Shown here in pieces: positions 13,378 through 27,790 of a DNA stretch of 64,000 nucleotides. The notes under the pieces were generated by a model. It was given only the letters and a program-made list of their open reading frames with translations, had not been told where the DNA came from and ran no database searches. The number at the start of each line of letters is the position of its first letter. The first letter of the stretch is position 1. The stretch is taken from NCBI RefSeq assembly GCF_901709675.1, contig NC_051088.1, forward strand, positions 9,946,193-10,010,192, read 5' to 3'. The position numbers and the translations under genes were made by a program. The stretch is from Syngnathus acus. Lineage: Eukaryota > Chordata > Actinopteri > Syngnathiformes > Syngnathidae.

Positions 13378-13769
13378 AAGGATTTACTCGTGAACAGAAC
13401 GAGCACAATCTTCTGCTGTGACTTTCCACAAAAAGGTATGCATGTCTCGGCTTGTTTTACATGAGATGACTGTTACAAATTAAAAACAAGGCAACAGCAA
13501 CACAATGATACATTTTTACCACTTGCTTTTACTTTGACAACCATGTGCCAACTTTGGCCGTGGTGAGATTCAATTTCAGTAGCCTAGAATGATTTAGGTC
13601 AAGGGCACAAGTGCAATGTGAATGTATGTCTCATGGATAACGTGCATGTTCAACTTGAAAGAAACACATCTAACATTGTTTTTGTCTGTCATATCATTTC
13701 TTGCTACTTTGTAAGTTGACTTTGTGGTTTGAAATTTTCTTTAAAATAAAGTATATTACCATATTTGAT

Positions 13770-13829
13770 TATTATTATTAGTAGTAGTAGTAGTAGTAGT
13801 AGTAATTGTTGTAGCAGTAGTAGTAGTAC
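13770..13829. repeat. AGT/ATT trinucleotide microsatellite
   Basis: Runs of ATT followed by AGT units with small interruptions, upstream of the first stac3 coding exon. Confidence 0.9.
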
Positions 13830-14010
13830 TCTTGTGCTATCTTTCAATTAATTGTACTATATTTGTACTTGATATTAATACATATATACTTCCTATATTT
13901 GCAAGGTCAAATGATAATAAGGATAATAATGACAACAACAACAAGCAAAATATGATATTAAATATATCTACTGTCTATCATTCTAGGTGTAGCAGTGGTA
14001 ACACAACACA

Positions 14011-17000
14011 ATGGACCAGTGAGTATCCTTCCAGGAATCTATTTGGGTTACAATTACCATGGGAATAAAAGCGTCCTTGTTTGCCTATAGCTTCTATTTG
14101 GCTGTCTTTCTAGTCACAAGAATACTTAAAATATATTGAACCTATTTAAATGTGATGCTGATACAGCTTTCTGTTCATATGAGAAGATTTAGCACACCTA
14201 TGTGAGAGGTTTAGTACTAATCATTGTGTGAATAAATAAAAAATACAAATAAAAAATATAGAAATACAGCCTGCAAATTGATGCCTTTCTGGGCTTTTCT
14301 GCACCATGTGATGAAAAAGTATTCTTTTTTTTCCATTATCAGGAGTTCACTTGGACAAATATTTAAAACAGAATTTACAACATTGCAGTGAATATTCAAA
14401 ACGTTTAATACTGTTCCTAAGACCGTGTTTTGTCTCATCTACCAGGGAAGATGACAAAAACTCGGTGGATATTCATGACAATCCTCCCGTTCCTGACAAT
14501 GTTGTGAAGGAGGATGGAGACACGGTGAGTGACACAGTCATCGCTTGTGCGAAGCCAACAAAGTCAACAGGGGCGCCCGCTCGAAAATAGACAGGAACGC
14601 AGGGTGGTGTCAACTCCAAAAAGCACTGGCACTATTTGTACTGCCACTTTTAAAGAACTTAATCTTAGAAGGCATTCAGAAAATAACCAATTTCTCTATC
14701 ATTAGGAGCAACATCATCCAACTTCTTGTGTGGTCTGCAGGTATACTTTATATATGAAGAGGAAGTTGAGGTAGAGGAGAAGGAACCAGAACCTCCCCCA
14801 TCTGTCATCCGCATCAATGACAAGCCCCACAAGTTCAAGGACCACTACTGCAAGAAGCCCAAGTTCTGTGATGTCTGCGCTCGCATGATAGTCTGTATGG
14901 AAAGGCATATAATGACAATTTCAATGACTCTCTTTTAAAGCTCAGGTGTATCTCTAACTCGATTTGCTGATCCCACAGTGAACAACAAGTTTGCTCTGAG
15001 GTGTAAAAACTGCAAGACCAACATCCACCATGCATGCCAGTCCTATGTGGAGTTCCAGAAGTGCTTTGGCAAAATAGTGAGTCTCTCTTGTTTGTGTCTT
15101 GGTTGATATGTAAGGCACATGGAATAGAATTTAACAGAATCAAGCGGCTGCATAAAATAAAACCATCTGGATCCAGATAGTTTTTTTTCTCAATTTTTAT
15201 TAGCTTTACTCCCACATTCTAAAAACATGCATGGTAGGCCGACTGAGCACTCTAAATTGCCCGTAGTTGTGTTTGTGAGTGCGAATGGTATCTTTAGTCG
15301 GCCATTTTTACACCTGTTATTTCTAAATACAACAATGATGAAATTGCACATTTTGTCTCTGTAGCCTCCTGGCTTCAGACGGGCCTACAGTTCCCCTCTG
15401 TATAGCAGCGACCAACCCGATTCAAGTGGGTTTTCCTCACGTTAAACCATAAAATGCCTGTGAAGTGATCATTTTGAGGGTTTAATTTTTGTCTCTTTGT
15501 TGCACGACCCGGATAACGGCTGTCATCGTGCCATAACTATCATCAACCAGACAACCCAAATCGGAATGACCCGGTCTTTGACACCCTAAGGGTGGGTGTC
15601 ATCATGGCCAATAAAGAACGCAAAAAGAATGAAAATGACAAGAAAAATGTAAGTGACCTGTTTTATGATTATGAAATGATTTCCAGTTAATTACTTAGCG
15701 GTGGTAATACAAGGAAAACAGCTCTTTCTTTTTCCTCAAGATGATGATGATGATGGAGGAAGAGGAAGATGAGAATCAACAACCAAAAGAAAATGAGGAT
15801 GGAGGAGAAGGTACAAAAATTCAAGGCCCCAGATGAGGTCACGTCATATACACTTTTAGACATGGGACTCAGCATGGAATTGATCAGAGTGACAAAACCT
15901 TCATGAAATGAATCTGTTGTTTGGTTGTTACACAGGCAAGCCTGAAGAGAAGAAAGAGAAAGGAGGAGAAAAAGCAGATGACAAGGTAAGCTAAATGCTT
16001 TAGTAAATGTTCATTTTTCTAATTTAAATGTTTCTGGTTTTCACCTAGGAGTTTGCATTTTTGTGGAATGGAAAGTTTACAAATCAAATGTATTTTTAAA
16101 TAAAGATACAACGTCAAGCTTTATACATGTTAGTAGACTTATGAGCAGCATGGTGGTCTAGTGGTTAGTTTGTATGTCTCAGTTTAAAGATCTGGGTCAG
16201 AATCCCTGTTAGTTCAAACATTTTTGAAACTAACTTGTTCTCCTTGTCATTCCCTGGCCATGAAGACATTTTGTGTGTATTTATTTATTAGGGCTAATAT
16301 TATCTTGTTTTTTACAATGCGTCAATGTAGCGTACTATTATGCAATTGTGCTTTTTTCTTTTTAAACAGCAAAAAGGAACCTTCTCCCAGTCGCACTACT
16401 ACTTGGCTCTCTACCGCTTCAAGGCCATAGAAAAGGATGATCTGGACTTTCAGTAAGTATGACAAAACATCAATGTATTGACCGGTCATTCAGCTATCCT
16501 CTGCAAATGAATAACATGTGATAAAATATCAATGTGCATCCACAACAAGGAGGCTGATATCTTGTCTGTTTCATCCTAGCCCTGGTGATCGCATCACAGT
16601 CCTAGATGACTCCAATGAAGAGTGGTGGAGGGTGAGGTCAACCCTTTCAATCCAACTTTATATACAAGATAGTGTATATACAATTATAAAAATGAAATTG
16701 ACTACAGTAAAAAAATGGGAAAAAAAGCATTAGGATTAAAAGGGTAATAGAATTCATCCATCAATTTTCAAAGCATATTTTACAAGGGGCCAGTGCCCTT
16801 GCGCCCCAGTGAAGTTAACCCAAGTCACAGAATCATATGGATGCATCAAAGACAAGCTAAAAAAAACAATCTACTCCATAAAAAATGCATTATCAGTAGA
16901 AAATGAATTAATGAAATGAAATGCTTGCTCTTTTTTCCCAGGGAAAGATGGGAGAGAAGAGTGGCTATTTCCCTACCAACTACCTCATAAAAGTGCGTGC

Positions 17001-17329
17001 ATCAGAAAGAGTTTACAAGGTCACACGCTCTTTTGTTGGGAATAGAGAGATGGGACAGATCACATTGAAGAAAGACCAGGTAGGAAAAGACCAATTTAGC
17101 ATTCTTCACCAGCCATTAAATCAATATCTACCTGAATATGTTGCTAAATGTGCAACCCAAGAGACTTTGCTGCAAGTGCTTCTTATCACCAGGCCGTGGC
17201 GTTGTTGCTCTGCCTTTTCAGATTGTAGTGAAGAAGGGAGACGAGAAGGGCGGTTACTTGAAGGTCAGCACTGGACGCAAACTGGGCTACTTCCCCCTCA
17301 ATCTGCTCCAGGAGATCACTGTGATATAA
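14011..17329 (+). CDS. stac3: STAC3, SH3 and cysteine-rich domain adaptor
   Basis: Twelve coding exons: 14011-14018, 14446-14524, 14741-14894, 14979-15076, 15365-15425, 15551-15648, 15741-15810, 15936-15985, 16370-16452, 16580-16631, 16942-17079 and 17222-17329. Phases agree and predict 332 residues, close to other STAC3 proteins. In order: an acidic stretch ([14 protein letters not shown]); a C1-type cysteine-rich domain at about 59-110 ([34 protein letters not shown]); a conserved linker ([25 protein letters not shown]); a charged Met/Glu/Lys-rich segment; SH3-1 at about 209-268 (LYRFKA, NEEWW at about 246-250); and SH3-2 ([13 protein letters not shown]). In vertebrate skeletal muscle STAC3 binds the CaV1.1 II-III loop and is needed for excitation-contraction coupling. 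The first coding exon supplies only 8 nt of coding sequence. A poly(A) signal AATAAA is at 17930-17935. Confidence 0.96.
15206..15292 (+). repeat. Fragment of a dispersed fish repeat in a stac3 intron
   Basis: The stretch CCCACATTCTAAAAACATGC, followed about 30 bases on by CTCTAAATTGCCCGTAG and GTGAGTGCGAATGGT, resembles a very common teleost SINE-associated sequence that I recall from many fish introns. It has no coding function. The family is not identified. Confidence 0.55.
16141..16262 (+). mobile_element. Degenerate tRNA-derived SINE head in a stac3 intron
   Basis: GTGGTCTAGTGGTTAG (16150-16165) resembles a pol III A box, and TGGGTCAGAATCCC (16193-16206) resembles a damaged B box about 35 bp later. 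The following TTGTCATTCCCTGGCC fits a decayed SINE body. It is too degraded to be a functional tRNA. Confidence 0.55.
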
Positions 17330-18564
17330 GAAGAAAGAATACTGATATATATAATATATATATACGTATAAATATATATATATATGAAGATAATATAAAA
17401 CGAAATATCAAAACGTGTGCAAACACCAAAGTCAATATTTTTATTTCAGCAGATGGCCAAGAGTATGCTGTATATTTTAAATATTAGCAAATGGTGAGAT
17501 GATATGATTTGAGATGTGGTTGCTGGTATTTATTTTCCAGAACAGTCAATTTAATACTTCAATTAGCACACAATTACCACTCCAGGAACAATTAAACAAC
17601 AAGCATCCATCCATTTTCTATGCAACCCCTATCCTAGTGGTAGTTGCCCTTGAGCGGTGAGCACAAATATAATATTAAAAAATATGGGAAAAATAAAAAT
17701 CTCAGGTCACATACATTTAAACAAACAATCATGCTCCTCCCATTTATATCTCTGGATTATTTTACCTCGAGTAAAGCCATAGCATGCATGTTTTCAGAAT
17801 GTGCCAGCAAACCGGAAGAATCATAGCCAGGAAGACAAGAATTGAACCTGCATCCTCAGAAGTGTGCGTCAGACAAACACATAATTAAACTTATGTATGT
17901 GTCCCATTATATTGTTTTCTCATTTGCAAAATAAAGGGCTGTATTTCAAAATGAGAGGAAAGAAAGTGTACCTATTCAAACAACTTGAGAAAAATTGAGG
18001 TAAACTTCAACCAACAGTGCATATTACACATTGGACTACATGTATTATTATATGACAAGTTCCCTTAGGGGTACATATTTATGACATGTAGGGGGTACAT
18101 GTACCCTTGTGCAATTAGGGGCACTCTAAAGGTACATATATGTGATATCCCTCAGGGTACCCTATAGGGTTGTTGGTCCTTAATGTTGATAGTTGATCAG
18201 TTGGCACAAGTTACTCCAATATCAAACTTTTTGTTAATGCAATGGCTTCTCCCCATTTTACACAGACGGATTTGTCATAACATTAGCTGACTTGTCAGTA
18301 TAAATTTTACAAATCCTCTTATATGGATGAATCCACTTTATCAGCCTTGCAGTGGTTTAAATGTGCAAGGACAGTGGGTGGCTGTCAGACCACAGCCCAC
18401 CAGAGACGTGGGTGTGTTTGGGGGGGACACCTCACTTTGAAAGTGGCGGCGGGGGAGAGCGGCGGGGGATTCAGCTTCTCGCTGCAGAATGTCCTCACTA
18501 GTCTGGAGGCTTCAACTCAGTGAAAGTCATATTCTTGAGTCAGGCTTGCTCTCTTCCTCTCTGA
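17330..18564. other. stac3 3' UTR and stac3-nxph4 spacer
   Basis: Contains AT repeats right after the stac3 stop (17340-17400) and AATAAA at 17930-17935. A 130-bp stretch at about 18,055-18,180 has repeated GGTACAT/GTACCC words suggestive of a decayed DNA transposon. No coding exon was found apart from the neighbouring genes. Confidence 0.45.
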
Positions 18565-21106
<2,542 letters not shown>

Positions 21107-23954
21107 TTGGTTCTAAGTGGAGAATTAAAAACTACTTCAGTTTCTGAAATAGGTTGGATGGAGACAGTGTGCAATGGGCCATTCAATGTAATTTGTGTCC
21201 ACATGAAAAAAACGTGTATAACAATAAAATATATATACATGTATAATAATAATATATATATATACATATAATAATAAGTTTATTATTTATAATTATATTT
21301 ATTATTTTATTTAGTATATATGAACAATACAATTAATTGTGAGATATTTTTTTAAAGCAAAGTGACCTGTGCATTGATCTGATTTAATACATTCCAAAAA
21401 TTATTTTTTTATATGACATTTTCTCTCCCTGCTTCCTAAATTTAGACTGAAATGTAAAAATACATTTAGTCCTGGGGTGCTAATTGACCACTATGAACAG
21501 ATTTAAATATTCCACAAGTCACATGATACACAGGAAGTTGTATCATCTACTCTGCAGTCCACGGGAAAGCTTGCATTCACTCATTTATTTCATTCTTGTA
21601 AGAGCACACGTTGCTAAATGCACAAGCAACTTGTGCTTTATTTTTTTTTTCAAGATTCTGTCAACATTTGAACCCAATACTTCATACACCAAAGGCTTAG
21701 GAAACATAATGAAGTCAAAAGATGAAAGGAGACACACTTCATTTATGCCGCAACAATAATTTTGTGTTTTTGGACAAAGCAACACACAACTAGAAGCCGA
21801 CTAACAAGCCAAAACATATTCCTATTACACTTTTCATAATCTTCCATAAGCACGCCAATGAAAAAAAACATCTAGGCCTTTAGCTGCCTTTTATTCAGGG
21901 GATTGTTTAGAACTTCAAAAGGCCCATTAGTTCCACTCTTTTGTTTCCAACCCCCCCGGTGCAAAGTGTATTATTTGGTGTGATGAAAGTGTTTTTTGCA
22001 CAGGGTTGCTCGCCATGTTTACAAACGACACAAGCTGAGCAATCACGCAAAAAACAACAAAAGAGCCAAAAAGTGTTTAGTTTGTAGTTTAATGAGAAAT
22101 TTTGCCATAAGCCGCTTATGATTTGTTCTATCAATTGTCATTTGGTAATTCAAAAAAACAACGTATTTTATAAATGATTGCTTGTCTGGATTCACTTCAA
22201 GTTGTTTTGAGTTACGAAGAGATGCCAAATGGTCCTTTTTTAGTGTCTCACAGTTGTCATGCATAGGCTTAGTTTAAAGGCATGAGACATCTCTGGCAGG
22301 TTGGATGCAGCAGAGGAAGCCTGGTGACAGCAAGGATGAACACAAGAGGCAGAAACGGACTGAGATGGTGAGGGGGAAAAAAAGTTGACGTCCTTTCCCG
22401 CAGTTCCATTCTCACCGTAGGTTTTGCAAGTAAGATTTGACAGAAGGTTTTGCTCTGAGGGCGAGTTCTCACGACAGCATTACATTAGTTAGTCAATTCT
22501 TCAGGAAACTGATTTCATTCAAATGCTTCTGCCAGTTTTTGTCATTTGTGTTTGCAAGACAAACATTCTAATTGCCTATAGCTGTCTAGCATTGGGATTT
22601 ATTCTGTAATTGTACTATGTGCAGCGTGGACTTTGATTTCACTTCTAAATAAAAGCTTTAGTAGAATTTTTGACCTTGTCTGCATGCATAAGTATAATGA
22701 GAACAGTTTTTGAGGCTGCATGGTGACACTACTGTATGTCTTGTCAAAATATCTGCATTTGTTGAATGCACAAAAGAACGTGCATGAGAAGGCCAATTAA
22801 GTTTGTAAAATAATAAAGGATGACAATAAGAAAAAAAAACTTATCTTAATGCTCTTTTTGTGTGAATAAACGTGTGAGAGCACATTGGACAGTGATGCTA
22901 CCAAACATACAAAAAGCAGATTCGAAAGTAGGTCATCAGTTTGCCATCAGAGCTTGATAGTTCTTCAAACTCAATGTTGTCCCCTTTCACGGCTGCTCAG
23001 TGCAGAGTGCCTCCAGAGGACGGCGCTAAAGGCCAAGACCTTCCTAGATGGGGAGACTAACTCACTGACCATGTGAGAGCATGGCGACTTGGAGCTCAGC
23101 GGGCAATTCAGCGCTTAAGCGCTTAAACAACAACTTGCTCAATTGTTTTTTCACAGAAGCACACATGCAATTAGAAGTACAGTACTATGATTTAATTACT
23201 TGTAAAAACGGTGTTTATTGACTCAAAATGCAAATTAATATGTAAATTTTCAAGCAGTATTCACCACTGCCTGAATTGGGTTGTATTGTTCGCTTAAAAA
23301 CGGAAGTACGTTCAGGTATTTGGCTTTTTGTCACTAAGCCCCCCTTCAAGTTCTTGAGGGCACCAGGCTTTGTCACAATCTCTGGGAACTAAACCCCAGA
23401 CTTTATATCACGGCACTTGAGTATTGTAAGCGTTCTTGGTTTTCTTTAGCATCGCAAATCTTTGTACATCTGTGCACTGTTTGTAGATTCCTGACCAACT
23501 GTTACTTGTTTTGACAATGTTGAAAAGAACAAGGGAGGGACCTTTGTAGATTGACACAGAACCAGCATGGTACACTGCTGGCATTTCCTCTTGTCATTTC
23601 CTTTCAGTGAAATAACACTTGGGAACAGTGCAAAGACAAAAAAAAGAGATATCTGGAATTACTGCTTCACGCAAGGAAGAAAGTAAATAAATGGTTGCGG
23701 TGCACCGGAGCTGACGTTTTATCCCATGTATAAAAAAAAAAAGGAATTGTCTTACTCTTTCCAGCTGTCCATTTTGGTGGTGTTTGTCCTCTTTGCTGCA
23801 CTGCAAGTCTTTTCTTCTTTGCAATAATTTTTCTTTTCCTTGCACCACAGTCTTTTGGAACATGTACTGGTTGCTATAGTTAATAAAAACTAACAAAACA
23901 AAAATCAACAAAAACTGAAATTGGGGAAGAAACATTTTTGTAAAGGAGATAAAA

Positions 23955-24235
23955 ATGAGTGTCACAGATGGAGACAGGGCGGCTTGGACCAAATAGGGTT
24001 TTATTGGAGGGAACAGTGTAGTGGGGAAGAAACAGCAGACAGGTAGCATAAAAGAACGAACTGACACCGAGGGTTGGGTCTGCTGGGTCTTTATAGAGTA
24101 GCCAATGAGCTGTGATCAGGTGTGGAGAAAGGAGCCGCAGGTACGGGCAATCAGGATAAATGCTGCTGTCAGCACGGGAGGGGCAGGACGTATGAATTGT
24201 TCAGAGTCCGGGTCACGTGGATGCGTAAAAAAGAT
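23955..24235. repeat. Possible dispersed transposable-element fragment
   Basis: This block stands out from its AT-rich flanks. It contains GGACCAAATAGGGTTTTATT and GTGGAGAAAGGAGCCGCAGG, phrases that I recall as recurring in teleost genomes. No open frame, terminal repeats or target duplication could be defined, so the class is unknown. Confidence 0.3.
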
Positions 24236-25242
24236 GTAACTGAAGCTATAAGTTTATAAAACTGACAAACTAACTGCAATCATAGTAAGAATGTCCTTTT
24301 CAAATTTGTCGATGTTTTCATAAATGAGCTTTTGGTGTTGATTTGAAATGTATTTATTTCTGTATCACTGTTTCAGAGAAGAAAGAAGGTGAAACGGTCG
24401 TTTGGGAATTGCAATTTACTTGATTATACAATACTTTGTGACTTTTTTTAATACAACCAGTCAAAAGTAATCAACCCCTCCTAATTAAAACTCATTGAAC
24501 TTTGAAAAAACGTCTCTCACAACAAAAGAAAAATGAAATGATAACAATAATGAAAAAATCCCAAACTCCTAGTACTGGGCCTGCAATTCCTTTTTCTTTC
24601 CTTTTTTTGGAGGCAATATTAAATTAGTTTGCACAAAACATTTGGTCACGTTATTAAACTTTATTTTTTTTTTAGTAATTTTGGATTTCCATTAATTGCT
24701 TTAGTCAAAAATGCAAAAGTCTACTGTAAGCTCCTGCTGCCTACTGGAGCATTAAATATTTATTTTGCCCCCAAAATGAATGGACCTTTTGTTCCATGTC
24801 TCACTGTTTTGCTCTTCGAGCTCAGCCTTTCCAGTTCCCCCATGAAATGTGTCACGTCCACAGAGGCTGACCAGCTGAAGCACGGCTCAAAGGTCAGATG
24901 AGCTTTCAGGCCGGTCCTTGGCAATTGCGCACAAACAAACGCGAGGATACGCATATCCTCAGAGACGCACAAGCAGCATTACGAAACAAATAGTGTCTCA
25001 TCCGCATTGCATCTGCGTCGCTTCTCACGACCTGAGTGCTGCTTTGACGCGGCGTTTGGGCATCCCTCAGGGAAGACTCCTAAACCCACTGACATTCCTT
25101 GCGTGTAAGCTTATTTTACCTCATTTGAACTCGACTAGCTAAAAAAATTTGTTTAATTCATTCAGATTATTCATGTTGTTACTTTTCGGGGCACTACTGT
25201 GATAAAAAAAATGAGCCTAATAACATTAATCCTCTCAAAAAG

Positions 25243-25286
25243 TCAGGATAGTCTCCAGCTCCCCTGCAACCGTAATGAGGACAAGC
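25243..25286 (+). repeat. Fragment of a dispersed fish repeat (SINE tail type)
   Basis: GGATAGTCTCCAGCTCCCCT, continuing TGCAACCGTAATGAGGACAAGC, closely resembles the widespread teleost phrase 'GATAGGCTCCAGC...GACCCT..TGAGGATAAGC'. Confidence 0.5.
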
Positions 25287-25802
25287 ATGTTGACTTTCAG
25301 TGTATCAACAGAACAGAACCGTGCAGGGGGGACCGCTGCATCACTCCTGATCAAAAGACGTTTGAATGATGACAAGCATGTGTACACACAGGATATTGTT
25401 ATCTGCTGTATACAACACTCTGGGTGGTAACTACACACACAGTCACACACTGGCACTGTAAACAGATGGACCTACTATATAGCATATCATGGAAAAAGAT
25501 TTCTATCTGACACCAATCATAGAGTCCAGCTCACATTGTGCTTTTGTGCTCAGTCCTGACAAATATTCCAAAATTCAACTTCTAACTGTTTGGCCTTTTT
25601 ATTTATTTGGTAATCAAAGCAAAAAAAAAGTATTTTCTTTAATATGTCACCTTTATTTTGAATTGGTTAGAAAAATGGGGACGAATAAGAGTTGAAGAGG
25701 AAAATCACAAATCACAGTTCTAATACATTTAGAAAGGACTTAAATTTGATGAGGTTAGAGGATTTACATGTGACTGTATGGTCTGCCTGGACGTGGAGGA
25801 GT

Positions 25803-27618
25803 TCAGAATTCAGGTCTGTCCTTCTTCAGATTTTCATAGTCAGTGGTGATGGCCACAAACTGAAGCAGAAAAGAAGAAGATTCAGAGGCTTGTTGTTAGT
25901 CTTGTCTTGATGCATTGTGTGTGGTTATTATTTTACCTTGTACTGATATGTAGGGTCAAGTTTATTCCAGGGCTCAGGGTTATTGGTTTTATTCCAGCTA
26001 AAACACACAGAGACACACATCAGAGATCATTTGACAATCTCTGATCATCTTTAATTTGACAGACTAAAAGAATGTCTCAATGTGCCAATCAATTAATCCA
26101 TCAATTCCGAGTTTACGTATCCCCCTTATTACTCATTTCTTCACCTAAGCAACACATTTTTTTTTTCTTACACAATTCACTATACGGTGTCACCAGGTCA
26201 AGATCCTTACGTGACATGAGGTCCTTTGGCCAGGCGGACCAGGTATAGACTAGCACCGGCCATTCCCAAACAGATGAAGAAAAACTGAGGGATTAGCTGA
26301 GAGAGATAGAAAACAGAGAGAGAAAAAAAAAATGACAGCAGCAATCGTGGAATTTGAGATGGAATTGTAATCATAGTGAATTAAAGCATTACTAATAATT
26401 TCATGTGATTTGATTTGAGTATCATTGCCTGACGAACAACTTGTCATGTGATGCGATGTGATGATGGGGGATTGGAGAACCTGCACTCTTCCCACCCGCA
26501 AACCATTGACAAACAACATGGTCTCAACTAAGAGCTCTCTGTCAAGAGAGAAGCTTGAAATGCAAGAAAATATATATACGTATATTATAATCCTCTCCCC
26601 TGCAGGCGCAGACTTGGAACCCCCACTTCGCCCCAAATGATTATGTCAGTTTGGCTGTTTGCACCACTTTGAGTCTCGCACGCCTGTCACACCGCGGCTG
26701 TTTTTCCAAGTGCACGCTGCCAACTAACTTAAGGAATCAGATTAAATGAGATGAGATACGATTAGACCTCCAAACACGTGCACCTGCTGCTTTGATTTTG
26801 AAAACAACACTAGTGTGAGGGTCAATTGATGGAGAAATGATGCTGTAAATGAAAAATATACAAAATAAAAATATGCATAGAGGCAACCCTTTTGGCTCCT
26901 ATTTTTTATGAGCTGAAGTGAACATTGCTCTCCATCACTGTTCCCGAACTTGTCGAAATCAATTACAACTTATCCTCCTCAAATGTTTTAAAGTAGGAAC
27001 AGTTTTGTGTCTATTTATAAATATGCAAGTGAAGTTGGCAAAATAGTTTATTTTCATCTCATCTGTCCCCGCGCAGGGTGACTTGAATCTATGTGTGGTA
27101 GAATGAAATATGAAGACTATCAAGGCTTTCCAAACTAATAAAAACAAGAGCAAAAACATGCATTTTAAATGGTGAAAAAGAAAACATTGGACTATTCTGA
27201 AGAGTTCTGATTTCAGTTCAGTTGCGCATCTCTCAAAGAAACAAAATCATCAACTCTTGAGAACGCAGCTTTTAAACGTGACACCTGGAGCATTAACTTC
27301 CAATAAATATTAAGTTTGCTTTTTTTTTTGTCCATGACGGGAGTTCTTTTTTTGCAAATAATTCTGTTGGACTACAAAAAAGGCAATGTTTGATTTTCAT
27401 TCCTCTTTTATCATTTACAATTTTCCTGGGTTTTTCTTTCTTACCAACATTTTTTTGCTGACGTCTTATTAGGATCAACTTCATCATACGGCATTATATG
27501 CATTGTCAGCATGCTTCATAACTTGTAAGCAATTATATTTTCAAAAAATGCAGTAATGAATGAGAATACTCACGCCAGGGTGCCTTTTGGCATGCTCCAT
27601 CGCTGTCCGAAAAATCAT
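25803..27618 (-). CDS. ndufa4l2: NDUFA4-like 2, small mitochondrial inner-membrane protein
   Basis: Four coding exons on the minus strand: 27574-27618, 26211-26296, 25937-25997 and 25803-25859. Phases agree and predict 82 residues, about 5 fewer than human NDUFA4L2. The N-terminus AKRHPG is followed by one membrane segment (LIPQFFFICLGMAGASLYLV), then RLAKGPHVTWNKTNNPEPWN, KLDPTYQYKF and a C-terminal DYENLKKDRPEF. These match the NDUFA4 family pattern (NNPEPWN, KLKK.xPDF). NDUFA4 proteins associate with cytochrome c oxidase; human NDUFA4L2 is a HIF-1 target that lowers complex I activity. Its position near stac3 and nxph4 favours NDUFA4L2 over NDUFA4. A GCACGTGT word in intron 1 (near 26,775) is a possible hypoxia element, unproven. 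Confidence 0.92.
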
Positions 27619-27727
27619 TGCACCGCACGACCTTTAAACAAAGAGGGATTTAAATCAGCTCTTTGCGTTTGCTCGGTCTCAGTTAGTTCAATCGTTAGTT
27701 CCCATCTAGACCTGTTGCACTGGGTAA

Positions 27728-27779
27728 GGAGGGAGGGAGGGAGGGAGGGCGAGGAGGAAGAGGAGGAGGAGGAGAAACG
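27728..27779. repeat. GGGA/GGA purine tract at the ndufa4l2 5' end
   Basis: Five GGG runs separated by single A (27730-27749) followed by GAGGAGGAAGAGGAGG. On the + strand this can form a G-quadruplex. The ndufa4l2 sense strand carries the complementary pyrimidine tract, between the putative TATA box and the start codon. Confidence 0.9.
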
Positions 27780-27784
27780 GCTCC

Positions 27785-27790
27785 TTTATA
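27785..27790 (-). promoter_or_regulatory. Putative TATA box of ndufa4l2
   Basis: TTTATA on the + strand reads GATATAAAGG on the minus strand, 167 bp upstream of the start codon. The spacing would leave a 5' UTR of about 130 nt. TATA-like words are common in AT-rich DNA, so support is only positional. Confidence 0.4.

Larger units (their letters stand above)
21107..25802. other. nxph4-ndufa4l2 intergenic region
   Basis: About 4.7 kb with the nxph4 poly(A) signal (21223-21228) and AT repeats at 21,230-21,310. It is otherwise unremarkable AT-rich DNA. A moderately GC-rich block at about 23,955-24,235 (GGACCAAATAGGGTTTTATT ... CACGGGAGGGGCAGGACG) looks like part of a dispersed element. A repeat tail fragment is at 25,243-25,286. 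In human SHMT2 lies in this interval; I see no trace of it here. Confidence 0.4.

Noticed and set aside
23594-24067. 157-residue minus open frame between nxph4 and ndufa4l2
   Set aside because: Low-complexity, Phe/Leu-rich, overlaps a repeat-like block and has no family resemblance. No gene (for example shmt2) could be traced there.
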